Source: UBA4738 sp002413305 (GTDB taxonomy: Bacteria > Actinomycetota > UBA4738). From it: 26,162 bases of DNA. A model generated the notes under the pieces. It had not been told where the DNA came from. It saw nothing but the letters and a program-made list of their open reading frames with translations, and did no database searches. The stretch lies in the NCBI GenBank assembly GCA_036847185.1, contig DAIUAM010000043.1, forward strand, positions 1 through 26,162, written 5' to 3'. Position numbers and translations under genes: made by a program. How positions within the stretch are numbered: position 1 is the stretch's first letter; every line of letters starts with the position of its first letter. Positions 1 to 6,299 of the stretch are shown here, one piece after another.

Positions 1-230
1 TCCATGACACGGAGGTCCATGCGAACAACCCCATCGAGACCGACCACGGACGCCTGAAGGCTCGACTTCGACCGATGCGAGGGCTGAAGCGAGACCGTAC
101 CGCCAGGGTGATCGTCGCCGGCCATGCCTTCATCCAGAACCTCCGCCGAGGTTTCTACGATCTCGGGACGGACGTACCGTCCGTCTCGCGGCTTGCCGAC
201 GCGTTCGCTGAACTGGCCCTCGCGATCTGA
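1..230 (+). CDS. IS6-family transposase, C-terminal part (5' end outside window)
   Basis: The frame starting at base 3 is open into the window edge and ends at a TGA at 228-230, giving the last 75 residues. They carry the typical end of an IS6/IS26-type DDE transposase: a HDTEVHANN stretch, the catalytic Glu context IETDHGRLK, RLRPMRGLK, and VIVAGHAFIQNLRRGFY. The family cuts and joins DNA during replicative, cointegrate-forming transposition. This copy has no stop codon or frameshift in the visible part, unlike the related copy at 10990-11522. The window edge lies inside the element, which is what an assembly break at a repeated IS would look like. Confidence 0.85.
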   Translation, partial: HDTEVHANNPIETDHGRLKARLRPMRGLKRDRTARVIVAGHAFIQNLRRGFYDLGTDVPSVSRLADAFAELALAI

Positions 231-271
231 TAACGGCACGAGCGGATGAGCTCGCCACGACCGGGCTTCGG

Positions 272-287
272 CCAACGCAACAGTGCC
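272..287 (+). repeat. Right terminal inverted repeat of the IS6-family element
   Basis: The bases CCAACGCAACAGTGCC read in reverse complement as GGCACTGTTGCGTTGG. The start GGCACTGTTGC is the well-known terminus of IS26 and other IS6-family elements. It lies 42 bp after the transposase stop, where the right end belongs. Two near-identical copies occur at 11507-11522 and, inverted, at 11835-11850. Confidence 0.75.
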
Positions 288-333
288 TCCGTCACCGCTC
301 CGATACTGCCCCCGAAACGATGAGCGTCCCTTA

Positions 334-349
334 CCGACTCAAGAGTCGG
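334..349 (-). terminator. Small hairpin at the end of operon A
   Basis: CCGACTC-AA-GAGTCGG is a perfect 7-bp inverted repeat that includes the stop codon of the MFS gene (339-341). No T tract follows. It could help end operon A transcripts, but the loop is very tight and the assignment is weak. Confidence 0.25.
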
Positions 350-1544
350 ATCGAGATACGCGTGCGATAGCCGGTCGGATGTCGGTAGTCGAGGAGAGGA
401 GCGCCATCACAACTCCTCCCGCTGCCAGCGTCAGAAACGACGCCGACGGGAGGTGGTAGGAGTCCCAGAGGGCGCTGCCCGCGATGGCCCACGCGAACGA
501 GAAGCCGTACGTGATCGTGAACAGCGCGGCGGTGAGACGATTCACGTCCGCCGGGCTGGTTGCGAGGAGGGCGGGCAGCGCCAGCGTCAGTATCAGGGTC
601 AGCGACGTGGCGAAACCCATGACGCCGACCCACACCACCGTCCATTCGCCTGAGGTGAGAACGAGGAGAACCCCCGCGCAGCTGATGATCACACCGCTGA
701 CGATGAATGGCGCCCGTCGGCCGACCAGACGTTCGGGAATCGCCAGGACGAGAACGCTCGCCGGGAGCTGGGAGAGATTCAACGCCGCCAAAGCGGCTGT
801 GGTCAGCCGGGCGTGCCCGACGGCCCTAAGGTAATCCGGGACGAAGGAGTTCGCCCCGAAGTACGCGGCGCTGGCGAAACTCATCGTCACGCCCACGCGC
901 CAGATCGAACTGCTTCGGAAGTACGCCCTAGCCGAGGAGGCCCGTTCGGGCCGCTTGAGGCGGGGGGCGAGGAACAGGAACAGCAGGGCTCCGGCCATGA
1001 CCGGCAGTGACCACACGGCGAGATCGAGGCCCCACCGGCCGCTCAGGAGCGGCAATAGGGCGATCCCGGTGAGGGAAGCGGGAATCACTTCACCGACCAG
1101 TAATCCGTTCGAGTAGACCGCGGTCGCCAGGCCGACGTGCCTCGGGAACCAGGCCCGGGCAAGCGTCGGCAGCGACCCCTGGACGAGCGCGACGCCGGCT
1201 CCCATCACGGCGGTCATGGCGAAGACGACGGCCAGATTCGGGCCCACTCCCCGTAGCGCTCCTGCCACTGATACGACGGCGAGGCCGACCCCGGCAGCGA
1301 GGGGCGCGCCCAACCTCGACACGCCGATTCCCGCCGGGACGGCCATGAGCGCGAGCATCAACACGGGGAGATTCGTGAGCGCCGTGATGCCCTTCTCGTT
1401 GAGACCCAGGCTCCGGTGGATCGAAAAGATCACCGGAGGGACTGCAAGGATGGTGACCCGGATACCGAACCCGCCAAGCCACAACAGCACGAGCGCCGGC
1501 GCGCGCTGCTGAAGCTCACCCCGAAGCGACCCGGCCGAGATCAT
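339..1544 (-). CDS. MFS transporter, CynX/NimT-like
   Basis: A 401-residue polytopic membrane protein with about twelve hydrophobic stretches and the short Arg-rich loops of the major facilitator superfamily. The N-terminal half (GIRVTILAVPPVIFSIHRSL, then a TNLPVLMLAL segment) resembles the CynX/NimT branch, whose members move cyanate, nitroimidazole or other small anions and amides. The open frame extends further upstream, but that part overlaps the DUF1989 gene in another frame and is not protein-like. The ATG at 1544 starts the hydrophobic protein and leaves a 56-bp gap. It is the last gene of operon A, so it probably imports the pathway substrate or exports or exchanges a product. The substrate is not readable from sequence. 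Confidence 0.85.
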   Translation of the reverse strand: MISAGSLRGELQQRAPALVLLWLGGFGIRVTILAVPPVIFSIHRSLGLNEKGITALTNLPVLMLALMAVPAGIGVSRLGAPLAAGVGLAVVSVAGALRGVGPNLAVVFAMTAVMGAGVALVQGSLPTLARAWFPRHVGLATAVYSNGLLVGEVIPASLTGIALLPLLSGRWGLDLAVWSLPVMAGALLFLFLAPRLKRPERASSARAYFRSSSIWRVGVTMSFASAAYFGANSFVPDYLRAVGHARLTTAALAALNLSQLPASVLVLAIPERLVGRRAPFIVSGVIISCAGVLLVLTSGEWTVVWVGVMGFATSLTLILTLALPALLATSPADVNRLTAALFTITYGFSFAWAIAGSALWDSYHLPSASFLTLAAGGVVMALLSSTTDIRPAIARVSRSDS

Positions 1545-1600
1545 CGAGCGGTCCGGGGAGGGGTTTGGCCAGCTGTCTTCCGTCGACGTGGCTGTCTGCG

Positions 1601-2206
1601 CTACGAAATGGTCACGCGGAGCGGCGTCAATTCGCCCGCGTTGCAGGGATTGAGATCCTGAGGACAGTTCGACAGGCAGACCAGGAGATCCATCTCGGTT
1701 CGGAAGTCGATGTGATCGCCGGCGGCCGACGACGGCTCGACGATCTGCCATCCACCCTCCGTGGTGACCGGGCAGTTCATGAAGAGGTTGAGGGACATGG
1801 GGATGTCCCTGCGTTCGATCCCCCAGGGCGCGAGCGCGGAGACGAAGTTCTCCACGCACCCCTTGTGATCGTCGACGCCATAGCGGACCTTGTCGATCTC
1901 GACGTTGCACGAACCGGCCAGAAGGTCATGGATGCCGCAGGTGTCGTCCGTGATCGTGAGCATCGGCCGGCTGAGCTCGGAGTACAGCACGTGGCCTCTC
2001 GTCAGATAGATCGTTCCGTTCAGCCGGATGGTGTTCGAGATCCAGAACTTCTCGCTGAGGTCTTGGAGCGCGAACGCGATCAGGTCCGCCACCTGTTGGC
2101 CCTCGATGTCCGTCACCCGCAGTGTCTGTCCCTCGCGCAGCTCGCGCGCCATGCAGCCTCGCGGCTGCAGCGTGAAGTCCTCGACCGCCTGGGTCGCGTT
2201 TGGCAT
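1601..2206 (-). CDS. DUF1989 / urea carboxylase-associated family protein
   Basis: 201 residues, full length for DUF1989. Conserved Cys/His positions that could hold a metal are present: C90 and H93 (TCGIHD), C100, H114 and C117 (DDHKGCVENF), C145 (NCPVT), and C181/C188 (NCPQDLNPCNA). A strong GGAG lies 5 nt before the ATG. Members were long called urea-amidolyase-associated proteins. In guanidine catabolism a pair of them (CgdA/CgdB) forms carboxyguanidine deiminase. Here there is one gene only and no urea/guanidine carboxylase in the window, so the substrate is open. It sits 15 bp downstream of the ABC permease-ATPase and before the MFS gene. Deimination of a guanidino or amidino compound is an inference. 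Confidence 0.85.
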   Translation of the reverse strand: MPNATQAVEDFTLQPRGCMARELREGQTLRVTDIEGQQVADLIAFALQDLSEKFWISNTIRLNGTIYLTRGHVLYSELSRPMLTITDDTCGIHDLLAGSCNVEIDKVRYGVDDHKGCVENFVSALAPWGIERRDIPMSLNLFMNCPVTTEGGWQIVEPSSAAGDHIDFRTEMDLLVCLSNCPQDLNPCNAGELTPLRVTIS

Positions 2207-2221
2207 CCGTGTCTCCTTTCT

Positions 2222-3868
2222 TCAGGTGAGTGGCTCTCGCTCGGGCTGGGGATCCGTCCCGCCCGGATCAGCTCCCATCGGCGAGCCGACCAATCGGAGG
2301 AACTGGCGAGTCCGCTCCTGCTTGGGGTTGCCGAGGATCTCCTCGGGCGATCCCTCTTCGACGACCAGCCCGTCGGCCATGAACACGATCTTGTCCGCGC
2401 ACTCACGGGCGAACGCCATCTCGTGGCTGACCACGATCATCGTCATGCCGTCCTCGGCAAGCTCGCGGATCAGCCGAAGCACTTCGCCGACGAGCTCGGG
2501 ATCGAGCGCCGAGGTCGGTTCGTCGAACAGCATCAGGCGCGGGCGGCAGGCAAGCGCTCGGGCGATGGCGATCCGTTGCTGCTGGCCGCCCGAGAGCTGG
2601 TGTGGGTAGTAGGGCTCGTAGCCGCCGAGACCGGCCCACGCGAGGAGCGCGGCCGCGTCTCGACGGGCTTCCTGCGGATCGCGCCCATACACGTGGACGG
2701 GCGCCTCGATGATGTTATCGAGGATCGTCATGTGGTCGAACAGGTTGAAGCTCTGGAAGACCAAGCCGATCCGGGCCTCCGATCGGGCCTGGGCGAGGTT
2801 TCTGGTCGGCGCGATCCCCGTCGGGGTTCGCCGGTAACCGATCAGCTGTCCGCCCACCGTGATCTCGCCGCCGTCGATCGGCTCCAAGTGGTTGATCGTC
2901 CGCAGGAGCGTCGTCTTGCCCGAGCCGCTGGGACCGACGATGAACACTACGCTCCCCCGATCGACGCTCATCGACGTTCCGTGAAGCACCGGCTTCCCGT
3001 GGAACGACTTCCGCACGTCCTTGATGACCACGAACGGCTCTCCCTGGCCCGTTGAGGTATCCCCCTCCTGCTGCGCGAGACTGAGGACGAGGCGTCGGCC
3101 GAGGGTAGCCTTGCCGATCGCGGAGTCCACGCCGGCGCGCTCACGAGGCGCATCCTCGGGCCGGGTGGCCGACGGCTCCATCGAGAACGTCGGTTCCATC
3201 TCTCGGCGCCCCACCGCGACGCGCGGGACCGCTGCGCCCCGGCGCTCTACGTTCACCCGGCGTTCGAACCAGTTCTGGAACAGCACGACCAGCGAAGTGG
3301 CGGCCAGATAGAGGACCGCCGCCGCCAGGAACACCGACACGTAGAGGAAGTTGGAGGAGACGATCTCCTGGCTGCGCAGGGTCAACTCGCTGACCGCGAT
3401 GACGGAGGCGAGCGAGGTGTTCTTGATCATGACGATCGCCTCGTTCGAGAGCGCCGGGGCGATCGAGCGCATCGCCTGCGGCAGGACGACGCGGCGCAGG
3501 ACGAGCGCCGGGCGCATGCCAACGGCGGCGGCGGCATCTCGTTGCGCCTGCTTCACGGCCTGGACCCCTCCCCGGATGATCTCGGCTGAGAACGCCACCT
3601 CGTTCAGGCCGAGCCCGATGATGGCCGTCACTTGGGCGTTCACCCGCAGGCCGATCCTCGGCAGGAAGTCGTACCAGAAGATGAGTTGGAGCAGGAGAGG
3701 TGTTCCGCGCATGAGCCAGATGAACGGTGCCGGAATCCACCGCACCCACCAGACCTTTGAGAGGCGCATCACGGCCACGAGCAGCGCGAGCGGGAAGGCT
3801 CCGATCAGGGCGATCACAGCGATCTCGAGGGCGATCAGGAGCCCTCGCCACAGGAACGGAAACGTCAC
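2222..3868 (-). CDS. Fused ABC amino-acid-type permease and ATP-binding protein
   Basis: One 548-residue chain joins two normally separate subunits. Residues 1-205 are a HisM/GlnP-type permease with about five membrane spans and an EAA-loop motif (DAAAAVGMRP, 111-120). Residues 206-275 form a polar linker. Residues 276-530 are a GlnQ-type ATPase with Walker A GPSGSGKTT (312-320), Q-loop Q372, signature LSGGQQQR (425-432), Walker B LMLFDEP (445-451) and H-loop H482. A homodimer would provide a whole importer. The GTG at 3868 is the only start after an in-frame TGA nine codons earlier. It has no clear ribosome site, and the codons before it (QFFHY) look like permease N-terminus, so the exact start is uncertain. 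It works with the binding lipoprotein upstream. Confidence 0.9.
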   Translation of the reverse strand: MTFPFLWRGLLIALEIAVIALIGAFPLALLVAVMRLSKVWWVRWIPAPFIWLMRGTPLLLQLIFWYDFLPRIGLRVNAQVTAIIGLGLNEVAFSAEIIRGGVQAVKQAQRDAAAAVGMRPALVLRRVVLPQAMRSIAPALSNEAIVMIKNTSLASVIAVSELTLRSQEIVSSNFLYVSVFLAAAVLYLAATSLVVLFQNWFERRVNVERRGAAVPRVAVGRREMEPTFSMEPSATRPEDAPRERAGVDSAIGKATLGRRLVLSLAQQEGDTSTGQGEPFVVIKDVRKSFHGKPVLHGTSMSVDRGSVVFIVGPSGSGKTTLLRTINHLEPIDGGEITVGGQLIGYRRTPTGIAPTRNLAQARSEARIGLVFQSFNLFDHMTILDNIIEAPVHVYGRDPQEARRDAAALLAWAGLGGYEPYYPHQLSGGQQQRIAIARALACRPRLMLFDEPTSALDPELVGEVLRLIRELAEDGMTMIVVSHEMAFARECADKIVFMADGLVVEEGSPEEILGNPKQERTRQFLRLVGSPMGADPGGTDPQPEREPLT

Positions 3869-3912
3869 GTAGTGGAAGAACTGGCTGATCGCTCACTCCC
3901 CCGTGGCGTCCA

Positions 3913-3943
3913 GCGAGCGCGCCCCATCGAGGGACGCGCTCGC
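3913..3943 (-). terminator. Intercistronic hairpin between binding-protein and permease genes
   Basis: GCGAGCGCG (3913-3921) and CGCGCTCGC (3935-3943) form a perfect 9-bp GC-rich stem with a 13-nt loop, in the 134-bp gap between the lipoprotein stop and the permease start. Such hairpins are common after binding-protein genes, where they protect the upstream message or partly stop transcription so that the binding protein is made in excess. No T tract follows, so I infer attenuation or mRNA stabilisation rather than full termination. Confidence 0.5.
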
Positions 3944-4002
3944 ACAGCATGCCACTGTTCGCTCAGGCGGGATGCTTCTCAGCGGCCCGGCCATCCGATC
4001 GC

Positions 4003-4815
4003 TCAGATCTGCGATGAAGACGGCAACCCCCACTTCTGGATGTCCTTCGCATACTCTCCGGACGACTTGAACCAGTTGAACCCATCGGTCAGTTTGCTCT
4101 TGAGCGAGCTTCCCTTCTTCAGGACGATGCCGCTTTTGGTAACCGTGGGGTCCTGGAAGACGACCTTGTACTTCGTCGGGTTCTTCAGCTGGATGTAGGA
4201 GAGGCTCACGACGTCTTCGAGGATGGCGAAGAGACGGCCATTGTCGATCTGGGGGAGCTCGTCGGAGACCGCCTGAAACGTCTGAACGCTGACGCCTCCC
4301 TTGCCGGCCGCCGTGCAGTCGCTGTTCGTCTTCTGGGCGATCGTCTGCTCGGACGGGCTGCCGGCGATGATCCCGAGCGACTTCCCGCAGAGATCCGTGT
4401 AGCTGCTGACAGAGCTGCCGTTCGCGGCGGACACCATCACCGAGAGACCGCTCTTGATGTAGTCGACGAAGTTAACTACCTTCGCTCGCACGGCGGTGTC
4501 GTAGACGTCGGAGACGACCATGTCGATCTGGCCGTTCTGGACCGCGGGGATCAGCCCATCGAACTTCATATCGCGGAACGTAAACTTGAGGCCCAAGTGT
4601 CCCATGATCGCGTTCATCATGTCGATTTCGAAACCGGTGAATTGACCGGGGTGAGCCTGATCACGAAACTCCATGGGCGGGAAGTCCGCCGACGTGCCGA
4701 TGACGTAGGTCTTTCCGCCGCCGCTACAGGCCGAAAGTACCGCGGCGAAGAGCAAGACCACCAAGCACATCGCCGGCGCGCGGAATCTCGTTACGACTCC
4801 TCTGTTTTCTGACAT
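4003..4815 (-). CDS. ABC transporter substrate-binding lipoprotein (polar amino acid type, SBP_bac_3)
   Basis: 270 residues starting at an ATG with an AGGAGG 8 nt upstream. The frame is open further upstream, but only this start gives a proper lipoprotein signal: a hydrophobic core to residue 27 and a lipobox LSAC with the lipid-carrying C30, then a GGG linker. The mature part follows the family-3 fold: YVIGTSADFPPMEF, a GFEIDMMNAI stretch, DGLIPAVQNGQIDMV and VRAKVVNFVDY. The usual TPER ligand-arginine motif is changed to DTAVR with R110 kept, so the ligand may not be a plain alpha-amino acid. It would be anchored outside the membrane and deliver ligand to the fused permease-ATPase encoded next. 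Confidence 0.88.
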   Translation of the reverse strand: MSENRGVVTRFRAPAMCLVVLLFAAVLSACSGGGKTYVIGTSADFPPMEFRDQAHPGQFTGFEIDMMNAIMGHLGLKFTFRDMKFDGLIPAVQNGQIDMVVSDVYDTAVRAKVVNFVDYIKSGLSVMVSAANGSSVSSYTDLCGKSLGIIAGSPSEQTIAQKTNSDCTAAGKGGVSVQTFQAVSDELPQIDNGRLFAILEDVVSLSYIQLKNPTKYKVVFQDPTVTKSGIVLKKGSSLKSKLTDGFNWFKSSGEYAKDIQKWGLPSSSQI

Positions 4816-4839
4816 CGCCTGTCCTCCTTGTGGCCGGAC

Positions 4840-4861
4840 CGGTCGGCCGCGGCCGCGACCG
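4840..4861 (-). other. Inverted repeat in the ferredoxin to lipoprotein gap
   Basis: CGGTCG (4840-4845) and CGACCG (4856-4861) flank the palindromic core GCCGCGGCCG. It lies 25 bp upstream of the lipoprotein start, in the longest internal gap of operon A (137 bp). It may be an mRNA hairpin separating expression of the enzyme and transporter halves. No promoter is evident in the gap. Confidence 0.3.
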
Positions 4862-4952
4862 ACAGGCACTGGATCCAACCGGAGAGCGTCATCCGCCTGG
4901 CCAGATCACCTCCCCGCGAGCCCGGCGCTCGGTTCTGCCTTGCGAACCTCGT

Positions 4953-5219
4953 TCACGCCGTCTCTCCCTCCGCTCGGTCGGCTGCCTCTCCGTCCTTGAC
5001 GAAGATCGCCCGGGTGGGGCACTCGGCGGCCGCGTCGAGCACCATGCTCTCCAGGCCGGCTGGGACCTTCGCCCACTGGTCGGGGCCACCGGGGTTCACC
5101 GGCGCCCCTCCCTCCGATACATACGCGATCCCGTCCTTATCCAGGACGAACACCTGAGGGCAGATCTGCTCGCAGATGCAATCTCCGCGGCAGAGTGACT
5201 GGTCCAAGGAGACCTTCAC
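4953..5219 (-). CDS. Small ferredoxin with probable Asp-ligated [4Fe-4S] cluster
   Basis: 88 residues. The motif CRGDCICEQICP places C10, D13, C16 and C20 in the spacing C-x2-D-x2-C-x3-C-P, with C67 (AECP) as the remote ligand. This is the arrangement of Pyrococcus furiosus-type ferredoxin, where Asp replaces one Cys of a [4Fe-4S] cluster. An extra C14 is present. If the Asp does not bind, a [3Fe-4S] centre would result. Compared with that family there is an insertion at about residues 38-52 (GAPVNPGGPDQW). The GTG start begins one base after the TAG of the [2Fe-2S] gene, so translation is coupled. It most likely carries electrons to or from the flavoprotein/[2Fe-2S] pair encoded upstream. 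Confidence 0.85.
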   Translation of the reverse strand: MKVSLDQSLCRGDCICEQICPQVFVLDKDGIAYVSEGGAPVNPGGPDQWAKVPAGLESMVLDAAAECPTRAIFVKDGEAADRAEGETA

Positions 5220-5220
5220 G

Positions 5221-5580
5221 CTACTCTCCCGCTTCGCTGGTCGTGCCGACCAAGTCCCGCCCGCTCGGGGCGGCCCGGCGTTCCCAGTCCACGACCAAGT
5301 CCTTGGCCACCACGTACCGATCGAGCGGCTCGAGCACCATCCCGTCGGTTGCCAGCTCCGTGCAGGACCACCGGGTGCGCCCGTTGACCTTGAGCAGGCA
5401 GATATCGCACTTGCCGATGCGGCAGGAGATGAGGAAGGCGAGGGTGGGATCGAACTCGTTGCGAATGCGGTCCAGGACGTTGAAGACGCTCATCCCCTCT
5501 TCGACCGGAACATCGTAGGTCGCCAGCTCGCCGTCCGCCACGCGGCGGACCTTCACTTCGATGGTCGTCGGTTCGTCCAT
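5221..5580 (-). CDS. Stand-alone [2Fe-2S] protein resembling the N-terminal half of SdhB/FrdB
   Basis: 119 residues. It matches the plant-type ferredoxin domain at the start of succinate dehydrogenase/fumarate reductase iron-sulfur subunits: C53, C58, C61 and C73 in SCRIGKCDIC...WSC, followed by MVLEPLDRYVVAKDLVVDW, which is the usual end of that domain. The second half of SdhB, with the [4Fe-4S] and [3Fe-4S] clusters, is missing. The separate ferredoxin gene one base downstream may supply it. Start ATG with GGAGGAGG upstream. The first 28 bp overlap the end of the GntR gene in another frame. It is probably an electron-transfer partner of the flavoprotein at 6299-8080. Confidence 0.87.
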   Translation of the reverse strand: MDEPTTIEVKVRRVADGELATYDVPVEEGMSVFNVLDRIRNEFDPTLAFLISCRIGKCDICLLKVNGRTRWSCTELATDGMVLEPLDRYVVAKDLVVDWERRAAPSGRDLVGTTSEAGE

Positions 5581-6299
5581 CCGTCCTCCTCCCCACGACC
5601 TTCGGGCCGCGTTTCCACGTGCTCGTCCCAACGCTCGCTCAGGTCCCGGCCGACGTCGAGGAGCGTCCGGCTGAGGCGAGCGACCTCGTCCCGGTTGTCC
5701 TTCCTGATGGCGGCCACCAGGGCATGGTGCGTCGATTCGACGTAATCCGACTGGAAGAAGGCCGGGTCGACCAGCGTCAGCGCGAGCCGAAGCTGCCCGG
5801 CGATCTGCTCCCACATCGACACCAGGCGGGTGTTGCCGGAGAGCACCACGAGGGCGCGGTGGAACTCCAGGTCCTCGCCGATGACCGCTCGGAGATCGAG
5901 CTCGCGCTCCTCTCGTTCCACCCTGGCCAGCTTCGCCTCCAGCTCGTCGATCCCCTCGCTGGCCGCGCCGATCGCCAGCTCCGCTGCCATCCCCTCGAGC
6001 GCGCACCGCAGGGTGTAGATCTCCAGGATGTCCTCTCCGGTGAACGTCCGGACGAAGCTGCCCCGCCGCGGGATGGAGACCACCAGCCCTTCCTGCTCGA
6101 GGACGCGGATGGCTTCTCGAAGCGGCGGTCTGCTCACCCGGATGGCCTCGGCCAGCCGTTGCTCGTTGAGCCGCTGCGCCGGCTTCAGCGTCCCGCTCCA
6201 GATCGCCTCCCGAAGGATGTCGGCGATCTCCTGGCGGAGGGCTCCGATCTCCACCGGCCGGAGCGTGGACGCGGCCACGGCTGCTTCCATCGCTTCCAT
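5553..6299 (-). CDS. GntR-family transcriptional regulator, FadR subfamily
   Basis: 248 residues. An N-terminal winged helix (about 20-87) carries the recognition segment LNEQRLAEAIRVSRPPLREA and the wing PRRGSFVRTF. An all-helical FCD ligand domain (about 90-230) carries likely metal/ligand residues D143 and H147 (EDLEFHRAL) and the THHALVAAI helix. The ATG overlaps the flavoprotein TGA by one base (TGATG), so it is co-translated with an enzyme of the operon. That position suggests a repressor released by the pathway's substrate or an organic-acid intermediate. The longer open frame upstream is the flavoprotein read out of frame. Confidence 0.9.
   Translation of the reverse strand: MEAMEAAVAASTLRPVEIGALRQEIADILREAIWSGTLKPAQRLNEQRLAEAIRVSRPPLREAIRVLEQEGLVVSIPRRGSFVRTFTGEDILEIYTLRCALEGMAAELAIGAASEGIDELEAKLARVEREERELDLRAVIGEDLEFHRALVVLSGNTRLVSMWEQIAGQLRLALTLVDPAFFQSDYVESTHHALVAAIRKDNRDEVARLSRTLLDVGRDLSERWDEHVETRPEGRGEEDGWTNRRPSK

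Noticed and set aside
1565..3055. A 496-codon plus-strand open frame
   Set aside because: It runs antisense to the DUF1989 and ABC fusion genes, is Arg/Asp/His-rich without any motif, and is a product of the GC-rich codons of the true genes.
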